Below the pieces are notes generated by a model. That model was given only the letters and a program-made list of their open reading frames with translations, searched no databases and had not been told where the DNA came from. A stretch of DNA of 64,000 nucleotides from an uncultured Oscillospiraceae bacterium (GTDB taxonomy: Bacteria; Bacillota; Clostridia; Oscillospirales; Ruminococcaceae), in the NCBI GenBank assembly GCA_900548355.1, contig URKR01000012.1, positions 5,436 to 69,435 of the forward strand, given 5' to 3'. Below are positions 1 through 8,399 of this stretch, piece after piece (position 1 is the stretch's first letter; each line of letters begins with the position of its first letter). Made by a program: the position numbers and the translations under genes.

Positions 1-2
1 TG

Positions 3-1736
3 CCGGCCGGGATGCCGGTCTTTGTCAAGCCGAACGCCGGCCTGCCCAACCCGGACGGCAGCTACAACCTTGCCCCCGATGATTTCGCCGCGGCCATGCG
101 GGAATACCTTTCAACCGGTGTCTCGATCGTCGGCGGCTGCTGCGGCACCACGCCGGCCACGATCGCCGCGCTGAAGACCGAATTTGCCGGCCACACCCCG
201 GCCGCCAAGCTGCCGCTGCGGGCCAGCCGGCTCTGCACGCCGGTGCGCTGCGTCACGGTGGAGGGCATCACGGTGGTGGGCGAGCGGATCAACCCCACCG
301 GCAAAAAGCGGCTGCAGCAGGCTTTGCGGGAAGGGGACAGCGCCTACGCCTGCGCCCAGGCCGTCGCCCAGGCCGAGGCCGGGGCCGAGCTGCTTGACGT
401 CAACGCCGGCCTGCCCGGCATTGATGAAGCGGCAACGCTCGAGCGCCTTGTCACCGAACTGCAGGCCGTCACCGATCTGCCGCTGCAGCTCGATTCCACC
501 AAGCCCGAAGCCCTGGCCCGCGCGCTGCGGCTCTATAACGGCAAACCGATTGTCAACTCGGTCAACGGGGAAGAAAAGTCCCTCGCCGAAATTCTGCCGC
601 TGTGTAAAAAGTACGGCGCGGCCGTTGTCGGGCTGACGCTCGACGAAAACGGCATCCCGCCCACGGCCGAAGGCCGGCTGGCGGTGGCCCGCAGGATCGT
701 CGCGGCCACCGACGCCGCCGGCATCCCGCGGGAGGACGTCTACATCGACTGCCTGACCCTGACCGTCTCGGCCGAACAGGCCGCGGCAGGCGAGACGCTG
801 CGCGCCCTCTCGCTTGTCAAACAGGAACTCGGGGTGCGCACGGTGCTCGGCGTCTCGAACATCAGCTTCGGGCTGCCATGCCGCGGGTTCATGAACACAA
901 CCTTCCTGACCCTCGCGATGCAGGCCGGGCTTGACCTTGCGATCCTCAACCCCAACACCCCTGAGATGATGGCCGCCGTGCGCGCCTACCGCGTGCTGAC
1001 CGGCCAAGATCAAAACTGTGCCGACTATGTCGCGGCCTATGCCGGCCGGCAGGTGCAGACGGTTGCGATGGCGAACGCGCCGGCCGCCGCAGCCCCCGCG
1101 CCCGCGGCGGACCCGCTGTACGAGGCGATCCGCCGCGGTCTCAAGGCCGAGGCCGGCGCGGCTGCGCGCGAGGCGCTCAAAACCACCGACCCGCTCGAGC
1201 TCGTCAACCACACCCTGATCCCGGCGCTCGACGCGGTGGGGGACGGGTTCGAGAAGGGCACCCTCTTTCTGCCGCAGCTTCTGCAGGCGGCCACGGCGGC
1301 CCAGGCCGCGTTTGAGGCGGTCAAGGCGGCGCTCGCCGCTTCGGCCGCGCCGAGCGCTGCGCGCGGGCGGATCGTCATCGCGACGGTCAAGGGTGATATC
1401 CACGATATCGGCAAGAACATCGTGCGGGTCATCCTTGAAAACTACGGCTACGAGGTCACCGACCTCGGCCGGGACGTGCCGCCTGAGCGGGTGGTTGAAG
1501 CCGCCCGAAAGACAGGCGCGCCGCTTGTCGGCCTTTCGGCGCTGATGACGACGACGGTGCCCGCCATGCAGCAGACGATCGCCACGCTGCGCGAAGCCGG
1601 CCTGCCCTGCCGGGTCATGGTGGGCGGCGCGGTGCTCACCCCTTCCTATGCCGCACAGATCGGGGCGGATTACTACGCAAAAGACGCCAAAGCGGCCGCC
1701 GATATCGCGCGCCGGGTTTTCGGCGGGGAAGGGTAA
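3..1736 (+). CDS. metH: Cobalamin-dependent methionine synthase, 3' part (5' end outside window)
   Basis: This would transfer a methyl group from methyltetrahydrofolate through cobalamin to homocysteine in the cytoplasm. The reading frame is open to the left edge, so the start is missing. The visible part begins near the end of the homocysteine-binding domain, where the GGCCGT motif supplies two zinc-ligand cysteines (about nt 132-150). A pterin-binding domain follows, opening with GERINPTG (about nt 279), then a helical cap and the cobalamin-binding domain with the GDIHDIGKN motif (about nt 1393-1420), whose histidine is the lower cobalt ligand. The protein stops directly after the cobalamin domain, so the AdoMet-dependent reactivation domain of E. 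coli MetH is absent. This core architecture is known in Firmicutes, where reactivation is supplied by another protein. Confidence 0.93.
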   Translation, partial: PAGMPVFVKPNAGLPNPDGSYNLAPDDFAAAMREYLSTGVSIVGGCCGTTPATIAALKTEFAGHTPAAKLPLRASRLCTPVRCVTVEGITVVGERINPTGKKRLQQALREGDSAYACAQAVAQAEAGAELLDVNAGLPGIDEAATLERLVTELQAVTDLPLQLDSTKPEALARALRLYNGKPIVNSVNGEEKSLAEILPLCKKYGAAVVGLTLDENGIPPTAEGRLAVARRIVAATDAAGIPREDVYIDCLTLTVSAEQAAAGETLRALSLVKQELGVRTVLGVSNISFGLPCRGFMNTTFLTLAMQAGLDLAILNPNTPEMMAAVRAYRVLTGQDQNCADYVAAYAGRQVQTVAMANAPAAAAPAPAADPLYEAIRRGLKAEAGAAAREALKTTDPLELVNHTLIPALDAVGDGFEKGTLFLPQLLQAATAAQAAFEAVKAALAASAAPSAARGRIVIATVKGDIHDIGKNIVRVILENYGYEVTDLGRDVPPERVVEAARKTGAPLVGLSALMTTTVPAMQQTIATLREAGLPCRVMVGGAVLTPSYAAQIGADYYAKDAKAAADIARRVFGGEG

Positions 1737-1766
1737 CGCCAACACGAAAAAAATCCGCCGTACCCC

Positions 1767-1796
1767 TTGACTTTGCCGGGGGCTTTGTGGTAACAT
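1767..1796 (+). promoter_or_regulatory. Putative sigma-A promoter for rpmG-secE-nusG
   Basis: TTGACT at 1767-1772 and TAACAT at 1791-1796 are 18 bases apart and lie between metH and rpmG. A hairpin (GCGCTTTTT paired with AAAAAGCGC, about 1828-1856) lies in the leader. The -10 match is only fair. Confidence 0.45.
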
Positions 1797-1905
1797 GATA
1801 TCACCTCTTTTGCGGGCTTTATTTTTGTGCGCTTTTTTCCGTACAAAAAGCGCCCGCAAGCACGAGGGAGGCTGAATCAACCGTTATATTGGAGGTGCCG
1901 AACGA

Positions 1906-2055
1906 ATGACTGTTAAAATCACCCTCGCTTGTACTGAGTGCAAGCAGCGCAACTACAACAAGGAAAAGAACAAGAAGAACAATCCCGATCGTCTCGAGAT
2001 GAAGAAGTACTGCCGTTTCTGCAAGAAGCACACGGTTCATCGCGAAACCAAGTAA
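1906..2055 (+). CDS. rpmG: Ribosomal protein bL33
   Basis: This 49-residue protein is a 50S subunit component. It begins [13 protein letters not shown] and carries two CxxC pairs (CTEC and CRFC), the zinc-binding form of L33. The start follows a GGAGGTG ribosome binding site at about 1891-1897. It lies directly upstream of secE, the usual rpmG-secE-nusG order in Firmicutes, and is probably cotranscribed with them. Confidence 0.96.
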   Translation: MTVKITLACTECKQRNYNKEKNKKNNPDRLEMKKYCRFCKKHTVHRETK

Positions 2056-2071
2056 AAAGGAGCTTTGAACA

Positions 2072-2371
2072 ATGGCTGATAAAAAAGCGGCAGCTGAGAC
2101 CGCGGCCAAGGCTTCGGAGCAGAAAAAGGCCAGCAAGGACACCGGCAAAAAGAAACCCTCTCTTCTTGACCGCGCTAAAGGGTTCTTTGGCCGTATCGCC
2201 AAGTATTTCAAAGATACAAAGAGCGAGCTGAAAAAAGTTGTCTGGCCCAGCCGTAAAGATGTCAGAACCAAAACCATCACCGTTGTCGTCGTCGTGCTGA
2301 TCGCTGCGGTGGTGCTGATCCTGCTGGATCTGGCGTTTGGCGGCATCATCCACCTGCTCATCGGCGCGTAA
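2072..2371 (+). CDS. secE: Preprotein translocase subunit SecE
   Basis: SecE clamps the SecY channel in the cytoplasmic membrane. The 99-residue product has a lysine- and alanine-rich N-terminal extension (residues 1-30), the conserved amphipathic segment ending in ELKKVVWPSRKD (about residues 51-62) and one C-terminal membrane helix of valines, isoleucines and leucines (about 70-95). This is the short one-helix form normal in Gram-positives. An AAGGAGC binding site precedes the ATG, and nusG follows 33 bases downstream. Confidence 0.96.
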   Translation: MADKKAAAETAAKASEQKKASKDTGKKKPSLLDRAKGFFGRIAKYFKDTKSELKKVVWPSRKDVRTKTITVVVVVLIAAVVLILLDLAFGGIIHLLIGA

Positions 2372-2404
2372 ACGCCGTGTCTTGCTACGCGGAGGCGAAC
2401 CCAG

Positions 2405-2944
2405 ATGGCTGAACAAGCATACTGGTATGTGGTGCATACCTATTCCGGCTATGAAAACAAGGTCGCGCAGGACCTGATGACGATGGTCGAAAACCGCCGT
2501 CTGCAGGACCTGATCTGCGATGTCAAAGTCCCCACCGAAACCGCCCTGGAAGATGTGCTGGACAAGCAGGGCAACAAGATCGGGGAGAAAGAAGTCCAGC
2601 ACAAGGTCTATCCTGGCTATGTCTTTGTCAAGATGGTGATGAACGACAACACCTGGTACATTGTGCGCAATACCCGCGGTTGCACCGGTTTTGTCGGCCC
2701 GGCTTCCAAGCCGGAACCCCTCTCGGAGGATGAAGTCGCCAAGCTCGGCGTCGAGATGGTGGCCGAGCCCTCTGTGGATTATGAGGTGGGCGACACCGTT
2801 GAGATCACCGCCGGCCCGATGGCCGGTTCGGTCGGTACGGTCGAATCGATCGACAAATCCGCCCGTAAGGTTCAGGTTAAGATCACGATGTTTGGCCGTG
2901 AAATTCCGGCCGAACTCGAACTGCACCAGGTCAAGCTGCTGTAA
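2405..2944 (+). CDS. nusG: Transcription termination/antitermination factor NusG
   Basis: NusG binds elongating RNA polymerase and affects pausing, termination and coupling with the ribosome. The 179-residue protein has the NGN domain at the N terminus (AYWYVVHTYSGYENKVA; YPGYVFVKM near residue 75; NTRGCTGFVG near 95) and a C-terminal KOW domain (GDTVEITAGPMAGSVGTVE, about 128-146). Length and domain order are standard. It is the last gene of the rpmG-secE-nusG group; 144 bases with two short hairpins separate it from rplK. Confidence 0.97.
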   Translation: MAEQAYWYVVHTYSGYENKVAQDLMTMVENRRLQDLICDVKVPTETALEDVLDKQGNKIGEKEVQHKVYPGYVFVKMVMNDNTWYIVRNTRGCTGFVGPASKPEPLSEDEVAKLGVEMVAEPSVDYEVGDTVEITAGPMAGSVGTVESIDKSARKVQVKITMFGREIPAELELHQVKLL

Positions 2945-3011
2945 AGCGCTTGCCGAACCTGGGGCAGGGTCCGCAGTTTTTGGTAAAAGCCGGGCGATAC
3001 CGGTTTTTATA

Positions 3012-3053
3012 GGGTGTTTTCAAACACCCGTGGGAGGCCTCTTGCCAGAGGCC
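3012..3053 (+). other. Two short perfect hairpins in the nusG-rplK spacer
   Basis: GGGTGTTT/AAACACCC (3012-3029, 8 bp, 2-base loop) and GGCCTCT/AGAGGCC (3036-3053, 7 bp) lie in tandem upstream of rplK. Neither is followed by a T-run, so they are not convincing terminators. They may be leader structure or processing sites for the L11 operon. Confidence 0.4.
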
Positions 3054-3088
3054 GCAACTCACCACAAATTTTGGAGGTGCAAAATAGT

Positions 3089-3514
3089 ATGGCACAGAAA
3101 ATTACTGGCTACATTAAGCTGCAAATCCCCGCTGGCAAAGCGACGCCGGCCCCGCCCGTCGGCCCGGCTCTCGGCCAGAAGGGCGTCAACATTATGTCCT
3201 TCACCAAGGAATTCAACGAGCGTACCAAGAACCAGATGGGCATGATTATCCCTGTCGTCATCACGGTGTACGCTGACCGTTCCTTCAGCTTCATCACCAA
3301 GACCCCGCCGGCCCCCGTCCTCATCAAGAAGGCTGCCGGCATCGAGACCGCTTCCGGCGCGCCCAACAAGAACAAGGTCGGTTCCATCACCCTGGCCCAG
3401 GCCGAGGAGATCGCCAAGACCAAGATGCCTGACCTCAACGCCGCTTCGCTGGAAGCCGCTGTCAGCATGATCAAGGGCACTGCCCGCAGCATGGGCGTCA
3501 CCGTCGAAGGTTGA
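3089..3514 (+). CDS. rplK: Ribosomal protein uL11
   Basis: L11 forms the GTPase-associated centre of the 50S subunit with the L10/L12 stalk. The 141-residue product begins [20 protein letters not shown], with the conserved [15 protein letters not shown] segment at about residues 21-35, and ends with the RNA-binding domain ([12 protein letters not shown]). The ATG at 3089 was chosen because TTGGAGGTG lies 10 bases upstream. An in-frame start at 3014 has no homologous extension and would run through the leader hairpins. Confidence 0.97.
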   Translation: MAQKITGYIKLQIPAGKATPAPPVGPALGQKGVNIMSFTKEFNERTKNQMGMIIPVVITVYADRSFSFITKTPPAPVLIKKAAGIETASGAPNKNKVGSITLAQAEEIAKTKMPDLNAASLEAAVSMIKGTARSMGVTVEG

Positions 3515-3574
3515 TAGGTTTTTGAAGAACTGTGGGAGGATATTTCCGATACACCACACATGGAGGAATGACGA

Positions 3575-4267
3575 ATGAAACATGGTAAGCATTACGTCGA
3601 AGCTGCCAAGCTGATCGACCGCACCAAAGTCTATGACCCGCAGGAGGCCCTGGAGCTCTGCTGCAAGACCGCCCGCGCCAAGTTTGATGAAACCGTGGAG
3701 CTGCACGTCCGTCTGGGCGTTGACAGCCGCCACGCCGACCAGCAGGTCCGCGGCGCCGTTGTCCTGCCCAACGGCACCGGCAAGGATGTCCGTGTCATCG
3801 CGATCTGCAAGGGCGACGCCGCCAAGGCCGCTGAGGCTGCCGGTGCGATGGAAGTCGGCGACGACGACCTGATCGCCAAGATCCAGGGCGGCTTCCTCGA
3901 TTTCGACGTCCTGGTCACCACCCCTGATATGATGGGCCGCGTTGGCCGTCTGGGTAAGGTTCTCGGCCCCCGCGGCCTGATGCCGAACCCGAAGGCCGGC
4001 ACCGTGACCCCCGATGTGGGCCGCGCTGTCACCGAAGCCAAGGCCGGTAAGATCGAGTACCGTCTTGACAAGCAGAACATCATCCATGTTCCGGTCGGCA
4101 AGGCTTCCTTCGGCGCTGAAAAGCTCATGACCAACCTGGACACCGTCCTCGAGGCCATCGCCAAGGCGAAGCCCGCCGCGGCTAAGGGCCAGTACTTCAA
4201 GAGCGCGACCGTCGCCACCACCATGGGCCCCGGCGTGCGCGTCTCCACCACCAAGTACGGCGTCTAA
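3575..4267 (+). CDS. rplA: Ribosomal protein uL1
   Basis: L1 forms the mobile L1 stalk that guides deacylated tRNA out of the E site and, in many bacteria, represses its own operon. The 230-residue product is the standard length, starts [16 protein letters not shown] and contains the family signature around [16 protein letters not shown] (about residues 129-144). A GGAGG site precedes the ATG. It is 60 bases after rplK, which suggests an rplKA operon. A new promoter directly follows for rplJL. Confidence 0.97.
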   Translation: MKHGKHYVEAAKLIDRTKVYDPQEALELCCKTARAKFDETVELHVRLGVDSRHADQQVRGAVVLPNGTGKDVRVIAICKGDAAKAAEAAGAMEVGDDDLIAKIQGGFLDFDVLVTTPDMMGRVGRLGKVLGPRGLMPNPKAGTVTPDVGRAVTEAKAGKIEYRLDKQNIIHVPVGKASFGAEKLMTNLDTVLEAIAKAKPAAAKGQYFKSATVATTMGPGVRVSTTKYGV

Positions 4268-4279
4268 ACAAAATAGCGC

Positions 4280-4308
4280 TTGACAAACGCACGTTCCCGT
4301 GCTATACT
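4280..4308 (+). promoter_or_regulatory. Sigma-A promoter for rplJL
   Basis: A consensus -35 TTGACA (4280-4285) and a -10 TATACT (4303-4308) are separated by 17 bases. Transcription should start near 4315 and give a leader of about 205 bases before rplJ. Confidence 0.85.
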
Positions 4309-4319
4309 AATTAAGCTGT

Positions 4320-4400
4320 TTTTAAGACAGCAGGTGCTGATCCCATCAGCCTAACGGGCCGCAAGGCCCGCCTGCCGAGAAACGTGCGCTTGTGTTGTTG
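4320..4400 (+). promoter_or_regulatory. Ribosomal protein L10 leader
   Basis: The 5' part of the rplJ transcript contains CAGGTGCTGATCCCATCAGCC, an ACGGGCC/GGCCCG hairpin (about 4352-4372) and CTGCCGAGAAACGTGCGC. This matches the arrangement of the Firmicutes L10 leader, which binds the L10-L12 complex and represses rplJL. A terminator-like hairpin follows at 4408-4443. The assignment comes from position plus the recognisable core; boundaries are approximate. Confidence 0.75.
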
Positions 4401-4407
4401 TGCTACC

Positions 4408-4443
4408 AAGCCCCTTTTCCCGGCAACGGGGAAGGGGCTTTTT
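4408..4443 (+). terminator. Attenuator terminator in the rplJ leader
   Basis: AAGCCCCTTTTCCC pairs imperfectly with GGGGAAGGGGCTT across a short loop and is followed by TTTTT. It stands about 80 bases before the rplJ start, inside the leader, so readthrough is probably controlled by the L10 leader. Confidence 0.75.
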
Positions 4444-4521
4444 CCATAAACTGTTCGCAGTTTTCGCAAAAAGCCGCTTGCCTCGCCCAAAATCTGCAAG
4501 CGGAACGAGGTGAAATACGAA

Positions 4522-5037
4522 ATGCCCAGTGCAAAGATCCTGGAATCCAAGAAGGCTTTTGTCAAGGAACTGTCCGAGAAGATCAACGGTTCTCTGGCCG
4601 GTGTTGTCGTCGCTTACAACGGCATCAGCGTTGAAAACGACACCAAGCTGCGCCGCGAACTGCGTGAGGCCGGCGTCGAATACATGGTTGTCAAGAACAC
4701 CATGCTGCGTCTGGCTGTCAAGGGCACTGCCTACGAAGGCCTGACCGAATACTTCAAGGGCGACACCGCCATCGCGCTGTCTCCCGAGGACCCGGCCGCC
4801 GCGGCGCGCATCCTGTGCAAGTTCGCGGACAACGACAAGTCCAAGCGGTTCACCGTCAAGGGTGGCTTCTGCGATGGCGAGCTTCTCGATGCCGCCGGCG
4901 TCAAGAGCCTGTCCACCATGCCCAACCGCGAAGGCCTGCTCTCTATGGTTGCCGGCTCGCTCAACAGCATCATCGGCGGCCTGGCCGTCGCCATTCAGGG
5001 GATTGTCGACAAGCAGGAAGAAGAGCCCGCTGCCTGA
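4522..5037 (+). CDS. rplJ: Ribosomal protein uL10
   Basis: L10 anchors L7/L12 dimers to the ribosome. The 171-residue product starts MPSAKILESKKAFVKELSEK and has the N-terminal rRNA-binding fold (VVVAYNGISVENDTKLRREL, then EYMVVKNTMLRLA) and a C-terminal helix that binds L12 (AIQGIVDKQEEE). The ATG at 4522 is preferred because GAGGTG, which serves as its binding site, overlaps the upstream in-frame GTG at 4510. Its expression is probably set by the leader and attenuator upstream. Confidence 0.96.
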   Translation: MPSAKILESKKAFVKELSEKINGSLAGVVVAYNGISVENDTKLRRELREAGVEYMVVKNTMLRLAVKGTAYEGLTEYFKGDTAIALSPEDPAAAARILCKFADNDKSKRFTVKGGFCDGELLDAAGVKSLSTMPNREGLLSMVAGSLNSIIGGLAVAIQGIVDKQEEEPAA

Positions 5038-5127
5038 TGCCCCGCCCTGCGTGAGGGAAGCGGCGTGATCCCCCTCCCAAAACAAAACGCCGCGCAACAT
5101 TGAAAATTATCATGGAGGTAACCTATC

Positions 5128-5502
5128 ATGGCTTCTGAGAAGATCACTGCCATTGTCGAGTCTGTCAAGACTATGACCGTCCTCGAGCTCAAGGAGCTCG
5201 TCGACACCATCTGCGAGGAGTTCGGCGTTTCCGCCGTCGCCGCTGCCGCTGCTCCGGCTGCTGCCGCTGCTGCCCCGGCTGAGGAAGAAAAGACTGAGTT
5301 CGACGTCATCCTGAAGGATGTCGGCGGCAACAAGATGCAGGTCATCAAGGCCGTCAAGGAGCTGACCGGCGTTTCCCTGATGGAAGCCAAGAAGCTCGTC
5401 GAGACCCCCGAGGCCAAGCTGAAGGAGCAGGCTCCGAAGGCCGAGGCCGAGGAGATGCAGAAGAAGCTGGAAGAAGTCGGCGCCAAGATCGAGCTGAAGT
5501 AA
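5128..5502 (+). CDS. rplL: Ribosomal protein bL12 (L7/L12)
   Basis: L12 dimers recruit translation factors to the ribosome. The 124-residue product has the N-terminal dimerisation helices ([20 protein letters not shown]), a flexible alanine/proline hinge at about residues 36-53 and the conserved C-terminal domain ([20 protein letters not shown], then [16 protein letters not shown]). A GGAGGTAAC site precedes the ATG. It is 90 bases after rplJ and is followed by a strong terminator. Confidence 0.97.
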   Translation: MASEKITAIVESVKTMTVLELKELVDTICEEFGVSAVAAAAAPAAAAAAPAEEEKTEFDVILKDVGGNKMQVIKAVKELTGVSLMEAKKLVETPEAKLKEQAPKAEAEEMQKKLEEVGAKIELK

Positions 5503-5523
5503 TCCAGTTCCGCATTTCGTTTT

Positions 5524-5557
5524 CAAAAGCCGCTGCCCACCCGGGCGGCGGCTTTTC
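5524..5557 (+). terminator. Rho-independent terminator after rplL
   Basis: AAAAGCCGCTGCCC and CGGGCGGCGGCTTTT form a long GC-rich stem with a 3-4 base loop and a short T tail, ending the rplJL transcript. Confidence 0.85.
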
Positions 5558-5604
5558 TGTTTGGGAAGATCGCCTTAACTTTTGCAACTTCTTGTCCCGC
5601 CCTG

Positions 5605-5634
5605 CTGGCATTCGGCGGCGGGCCGTGCTATACT
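5605..5634 (+). promoter_or_regulatory. Putative promoter of the 5703 lipoprotein gene
   Basis: A TATACT -10 lies at 5629-5634, with a weak -35 (CTGGCA, 5605-5610) 18 bases upstream. The -10 is the convincing half. Confidence 0.45.
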
Positions 5635-5702
5635 GGAGAAAAAGGCCTGCCCGACACAAATTGTTTACCAAGCAGCGGGCCTGCACAGGGAGGCGCAGGA
5701 AA

Positions 5703-6917
5703 ATGCGAAACGCAGCGAAGAAATTGGCGGTTTTGCTGGCCACCGCGGCGCTATTGGCCGGCTGTGCGGGGCGGGGGAGGAACGCCGCCCCGCCGACCGC
5801 TTCGCCCGCGCCGGCGCTCTCTGCCGCACCCACCGCCACCCCGGCCCCGCCAACGCCGGAACCGACGGCCACTCCAATCCCAATCACCTACACAACCATG
5901 CCGGTACGGATGGAACCAAACCCGCTGCCGAGCTATGAAGGCGCGACCTATACCTTCATGCCGGATAACGAGACCGCCCGCCGCAACGGGTATGAGTTTA
6001 TCGCCGCGCTCTACACACACGACGTCGAGCGGCTGGAAACCGCGCTCTCCGACGAGGTGCTCGCAGCCGGCAACCCGCTCCGCGATTTGAACGGGCTGGT
6101 CATCGGGGAAGTCCATCTTGCCGGCGGCCGGTATGAGGTACCGGTGGCGACGCTGACCGTGATCGATCCCGGCAACACGCGGCTGCCCGTCGGTCAGCAT
6201 GAATACCGCTGGCAGTTTGACGAGGAGGGCAAAGTGGCCAAATTCTCGCCCTACCTGATTGCCGCAATCGGTGAGCAGTACCCCTATGGCGAGGAAAAGG
6301 CCGGGCTTTCCCCGCAGGAGTGGACGCCGATTGAATCCCTGAATCAATGGCTGGACGAAGAGGGAATCCGCCAGAACAATTACGTCCTGTATGCCCGCTG
6401 CGACCCGCTCTGCATTCGGGCGGAGGGAGAAGGGCGGCTGTTCTGTTATGAGCTGCAGCGGGATACCCAAACCGGTGAAACCGAGACTACATCGGTCAGA
6501 GAGATTCCGGGGCGTTGGCAGACGCCGCAATTTTCCTCGAGCTGGATGCGGACCCCGCCGGCCGGCAACGATCTTCCCGAGGAAGAGCTGGCGGCCCTGA
6601 CCGAGCAACTCAACACCCGCTTCGCCGAGCTGCAGGCCGGTACCTACCTTCCCGACTTCGCCGATGCTTATGACCCGCGCTACCACTATGATTTCAACCT
6701 GCAAGTCTGGGATGCCGCCATGCCGCTGCCCGTCTCGGTCACGCCGGAAGTGCTGCGCAGCGAACAAACCCAATATAACCCGGAAATCTATACCATCTGG
6801 GTGCCGCTGCCAAACGGGTACTGGGCCAGCACCACCTACAACCGGGCAAACTCGGTTGGGTTCCCGAGTGGGTTCATTTACAGCCTGGATCTGTCTGCCG
6901 CCTTCGCCGCGCCGTAA
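5703..6917 (+). CDS. Putative lipoprotein of unknown function
   Basis: The 404-residue product has a lipoprotein signal: a basic N terminus, a hydrophobic core and the lipobox LLAGC with Cys at residue 21, so it should be anchored on the outer face of the membrane. A linker rich in Ala, Pro and Thr (about residues 27-63) follows, then a globular domain rich in Tyr and Trp (RYHYDFNLQVWDAAMPLPV, near residue 325). I recognise no catalytic motif. The ATG at 5703 was chosen because it gives a proper signal peptide and has GGAGG upstream at 5690-5694. A second lipoprotein of similar layout is at 48414. Confidence 0.8.
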   Translation: MRNAAKKLAVLLATAALLAGCAGRGRNAAPPTASPAPALSAAPTATPAPPTPEPTATPIPITYTTMPVRMEPNPLPSYEGATYTFMPDNETARRNGYEFIAALYTHDVERLETALSDEVLAAGNPLRDLNGLVIGEVHLAGGRYEVPVATLTVIDPGNTRLPVGQHEYRWQFDEEGKVAKFSPYLIAAIGEQYPYGEEKAGLSPQEWTPIESLNQWLDEEGIRQNNYVLYARCDPLCIRAEGEGRLFCYELQRDTQTGETETTSVREIPGRWQTPQFSSSWMRTPPAGNDLPEEELAALTEQLNTRFAELQAGTYLPDFADAYDPRYHYDFNLQVWDAAMPLPVSVTPEVLRSEQTQYNPEIYTIWVPLPNGYWASTTYNRANSVGFPSGFIYSLDLSAAFAAP

Positions 6918-6940
6918 CCTCCCAATAGGCCGATACAAAA

Positions 6941-6980
6941 ACGCCCGCCGCCTTCCTTCGGCAAGGAAAGCGGCGGGCAA
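6941..6980. terminator. Bidirectional terminator between convergent genes
   Basis: GCCCGCCGCCTTCCTT and AAGGAAAGCGGCGGGC pair across a CGGC loop, between the lipoprotein gene (plus) and the CBS gene (minus). A short A/T tail lies on each side. Confidence 0.7.
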
Positions 6981-7010
6981 TTCAGTCTGTTATCAATGCG
7001 AATTCCGTAG

Positions 7011-7098
7011 AGACCGTAGGGGCGAGCATGGCTCGCCCGTGAACGTTTGCGGAGCAAGAAAGTCTCCCGGGGCGTCGAGGACGCCGCCCCCTACAAAT
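7011..7098. repeat. Short inverted-repeat element (GTAGGGGCG termini)
   Basis: GTAGGGGCG at 7016-7024 and GCCGCCCCCTAC near 7083-7094 form imperfect terminal inverted repeats around about 80 bases, with an internal GGGCGAGCATGGCTCGCCC hairpin. Partly similar motifs, beginning TAGAGAxTGTxGxGGCG, recur near 49830 and 52684. It contains no gene. A miniature repeat family is the likely explanation. Confidence 0.5.
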
Positions 7099-7155
7099 AA
7101 TTCTTGCGGTTGCAGCCGGAGTTATAGCGGATGATTTGAATTCCAGGCCGCCCCA

Positions 7156-7623
7156 TCACGCAAACTCACTCTGCCGCACGCTGCGGCGGGCGGTGGGCAG
7201 CGGGGCTTTGCCGTGGCGGTCGTCCTCCATGTGCTCGGTCACATACTGCAAAATCGCGGTGCGGCGCACCATCCCGATAAAGACGTTGCGGTCGTCCACA
7301 ACCGGCACAAAATTCTGATCCACCGCGGCGTTGAGCAGCGCGCGCATATCGGTGGTGACCGGCACGGCCTTGTAATCCCGCCGGCGCGGGAAGCTCGAAA
7401 TCGGCACATCCTCGCTCGAATCCAGATCAAGGCCGTGCAGGTTCTTAATGCCCCACAAGATATCGCCCTCGGTGATGGTGCCGACATACTCGCCATTGCG
7501 GCGCAGCACCGGGATGGTGGCTAAGCGCTGGTTTGACCATTTTTCCAGGGTCTGGCGCAGGGTGAAATCCTCATATATAAACAGGACATCCTGCTTGGGG
7601 GTAAGGAAAAACAACAGGTTCAT
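7156..7623 (-). CDS. CBS-domain protein
   Basis: This 155-residue protein is a tandem CBS (Bateman) module, a fold that binds adenine nucleotides and acts as a sensor. The first CBS spans about residues 13-65 (LATIPVLRRNGEYVGTITEGD) and the second about 85-140 (VPVVDDRNVFIGMVRRTAIL). No other domain is present, so it may act on a partner protein. The ATG at 7623 (MNLLFFLTPKQ) follows a GAGGGAGAG site; an upstream in-frame TTG at 7644 would consume that site. It is monocistronic and convergent with the lipoprotein gene. Confidence 0.82.
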   Translation of the reverse strand: MNLLFFLTPKQDVLFIYEDFTLRQTLEKWSNQRLATIPVLRRNGEYVGTITEGDILWGIKNLHGLDLDSSEDVPISSFPRRRDYKAVPVTTDMRALLNAAVDQNFVPVVDDRNVFIGMVRRTAILQYVTEHMEDDRHGKAPLPTARRSVRQSEFA

Positions 7624-7997
7624 AACGGAATCTCTCCCTCTCAAGAGGTGCGGGGGAACATTGCCGGCGCCGCGGCCATCTGCCGCAGGAAAAGGGCGGC
7701 CCCCGCTGTCAAAAAGTTTCTTCGTACACTATCAGTATACGCGCTGAATTTGGATAGTTTGTGAAGTGGTTGTTAAAAACGAACCAAAATCGCTTCGCAG
7801 GTCAACCAAATTTCACGGCCAAATTTTGGCGGGTTCGCCGGTAGGTGCCGCCGGGGGAAATCTTTGCCGAACCCCTGTTCAAACCAGCCATAATAGTGTA
7901 TAATAAACAATACATAGTTGGCGCTGTCCGGCCATACGGGCCGCTTGTCGGCCGCAGGCGTCAGGCGCCGATCTTGCAGAAAAGGGAGGTTCGGCTT
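7624..7997. other. Divergent promoter region, no gene seen
   Basis: These 374 bases separate two divergent genes. On the minus strand a TATACT lies at 7734-7739 for the CBS gene, without a clear -35. On the plus strand a TATAAT lies at 7899-7904 for the asp23 gene, also with a poor -35. I see no open frame with a ribosome binding site and no stable structured RNA. Confidence 0.5.
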
Positions 7998-8351
7998 GTG
8001 ATCACAAAAGTCAATCCTTTGGGGCATATTTCCCTCACCAATGATTACTTCTCCGGCCTGGTGTCCCAGGCGGCCAAGCACTGCTACGGCATCGCAGCAA
8101 TGGGGGAAAACCCGACCGCCAGCACCGTGCGCCAAACCTTGCGCAACGGCAGCCTGCCGGAAAAGGGGGTCAGCGTGTCCCAGCAGGACGGCCGGCTCAT
8201 CATCGCGCTGCATATCAAGGTTGGGTACGGGCTCAACATTGCGTCCATCACCCAGAGCATTACCCACCGCGTCCAGGACGAAGTGGAGCGCGCAACCGGG
8301 CTCAAAGTGGCCCGCATTGACGTGTATGTGGACGATATTCTGGCGGACTGA
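7998..8351 (+). CDS. Asp23/Gls24 family envelope stress protein
   Basis: This 117-residue protein belongs to the Asp23/Gls24 (YloU) family, small proteins linked to the membrane or envelope and often encoded beside fakA. The sequence runs from GHISLTNDYFSGLVSQAAKHCYGIAAMG to a C-terminal half typical of the family (IALHIKVGYGLNIASITQS, then VARIDVYVDDI). Translation probably begins at GTG 7998, 6 bases after GGGAGG; the frame is open further upstream but that part lies before the promoter -10 region and site. It leads the asp23-fakA-DUF1835-recG set. Confidence 0.88.
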   Translation: MITKVNPLGHISLTNDYFSGLVSQAAKHCYGIAAMGENPTASTVRQTLRNGSLPEKGVSVSQQDGRLIIALHIKVGYGLNIASITQSITHRVQDEVERATGLKVARIDVYVDDILAD

Positions 8352-8399
8352 GCCGCCCCGGTCCCGGTTTTGAAAGTAAGACAATGAGGTGTGTATACC

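Noticed and set aside
111..1880. A 589-residue minus-strand frame opposite metH
   Set aside because: It lies antisense to a well-conserved gene in GC-rich DNA, is rich in Arg, Gly and Ala, has no family motif and arises from GC-rich third positions.
3014..3088. Upstream start at 3014 for rplK
   Set aside because: The extension is unlike any L11 and runs through leader hairpins; ATG 3089 has a good site.
4510..4521. GTG at 4510 as the rplJ start
   Set aside because: It overlaps the GAGGTG ribosome binding site; ATG 4522 has the right spacing and gives the conserved N terminus.
7707..7712. TTGACA on the minus strand upstream of the CBS gene
   Set aside because: No -10 lies at the right distance downstream; it is nearer the gene than the TATACT at 7734.
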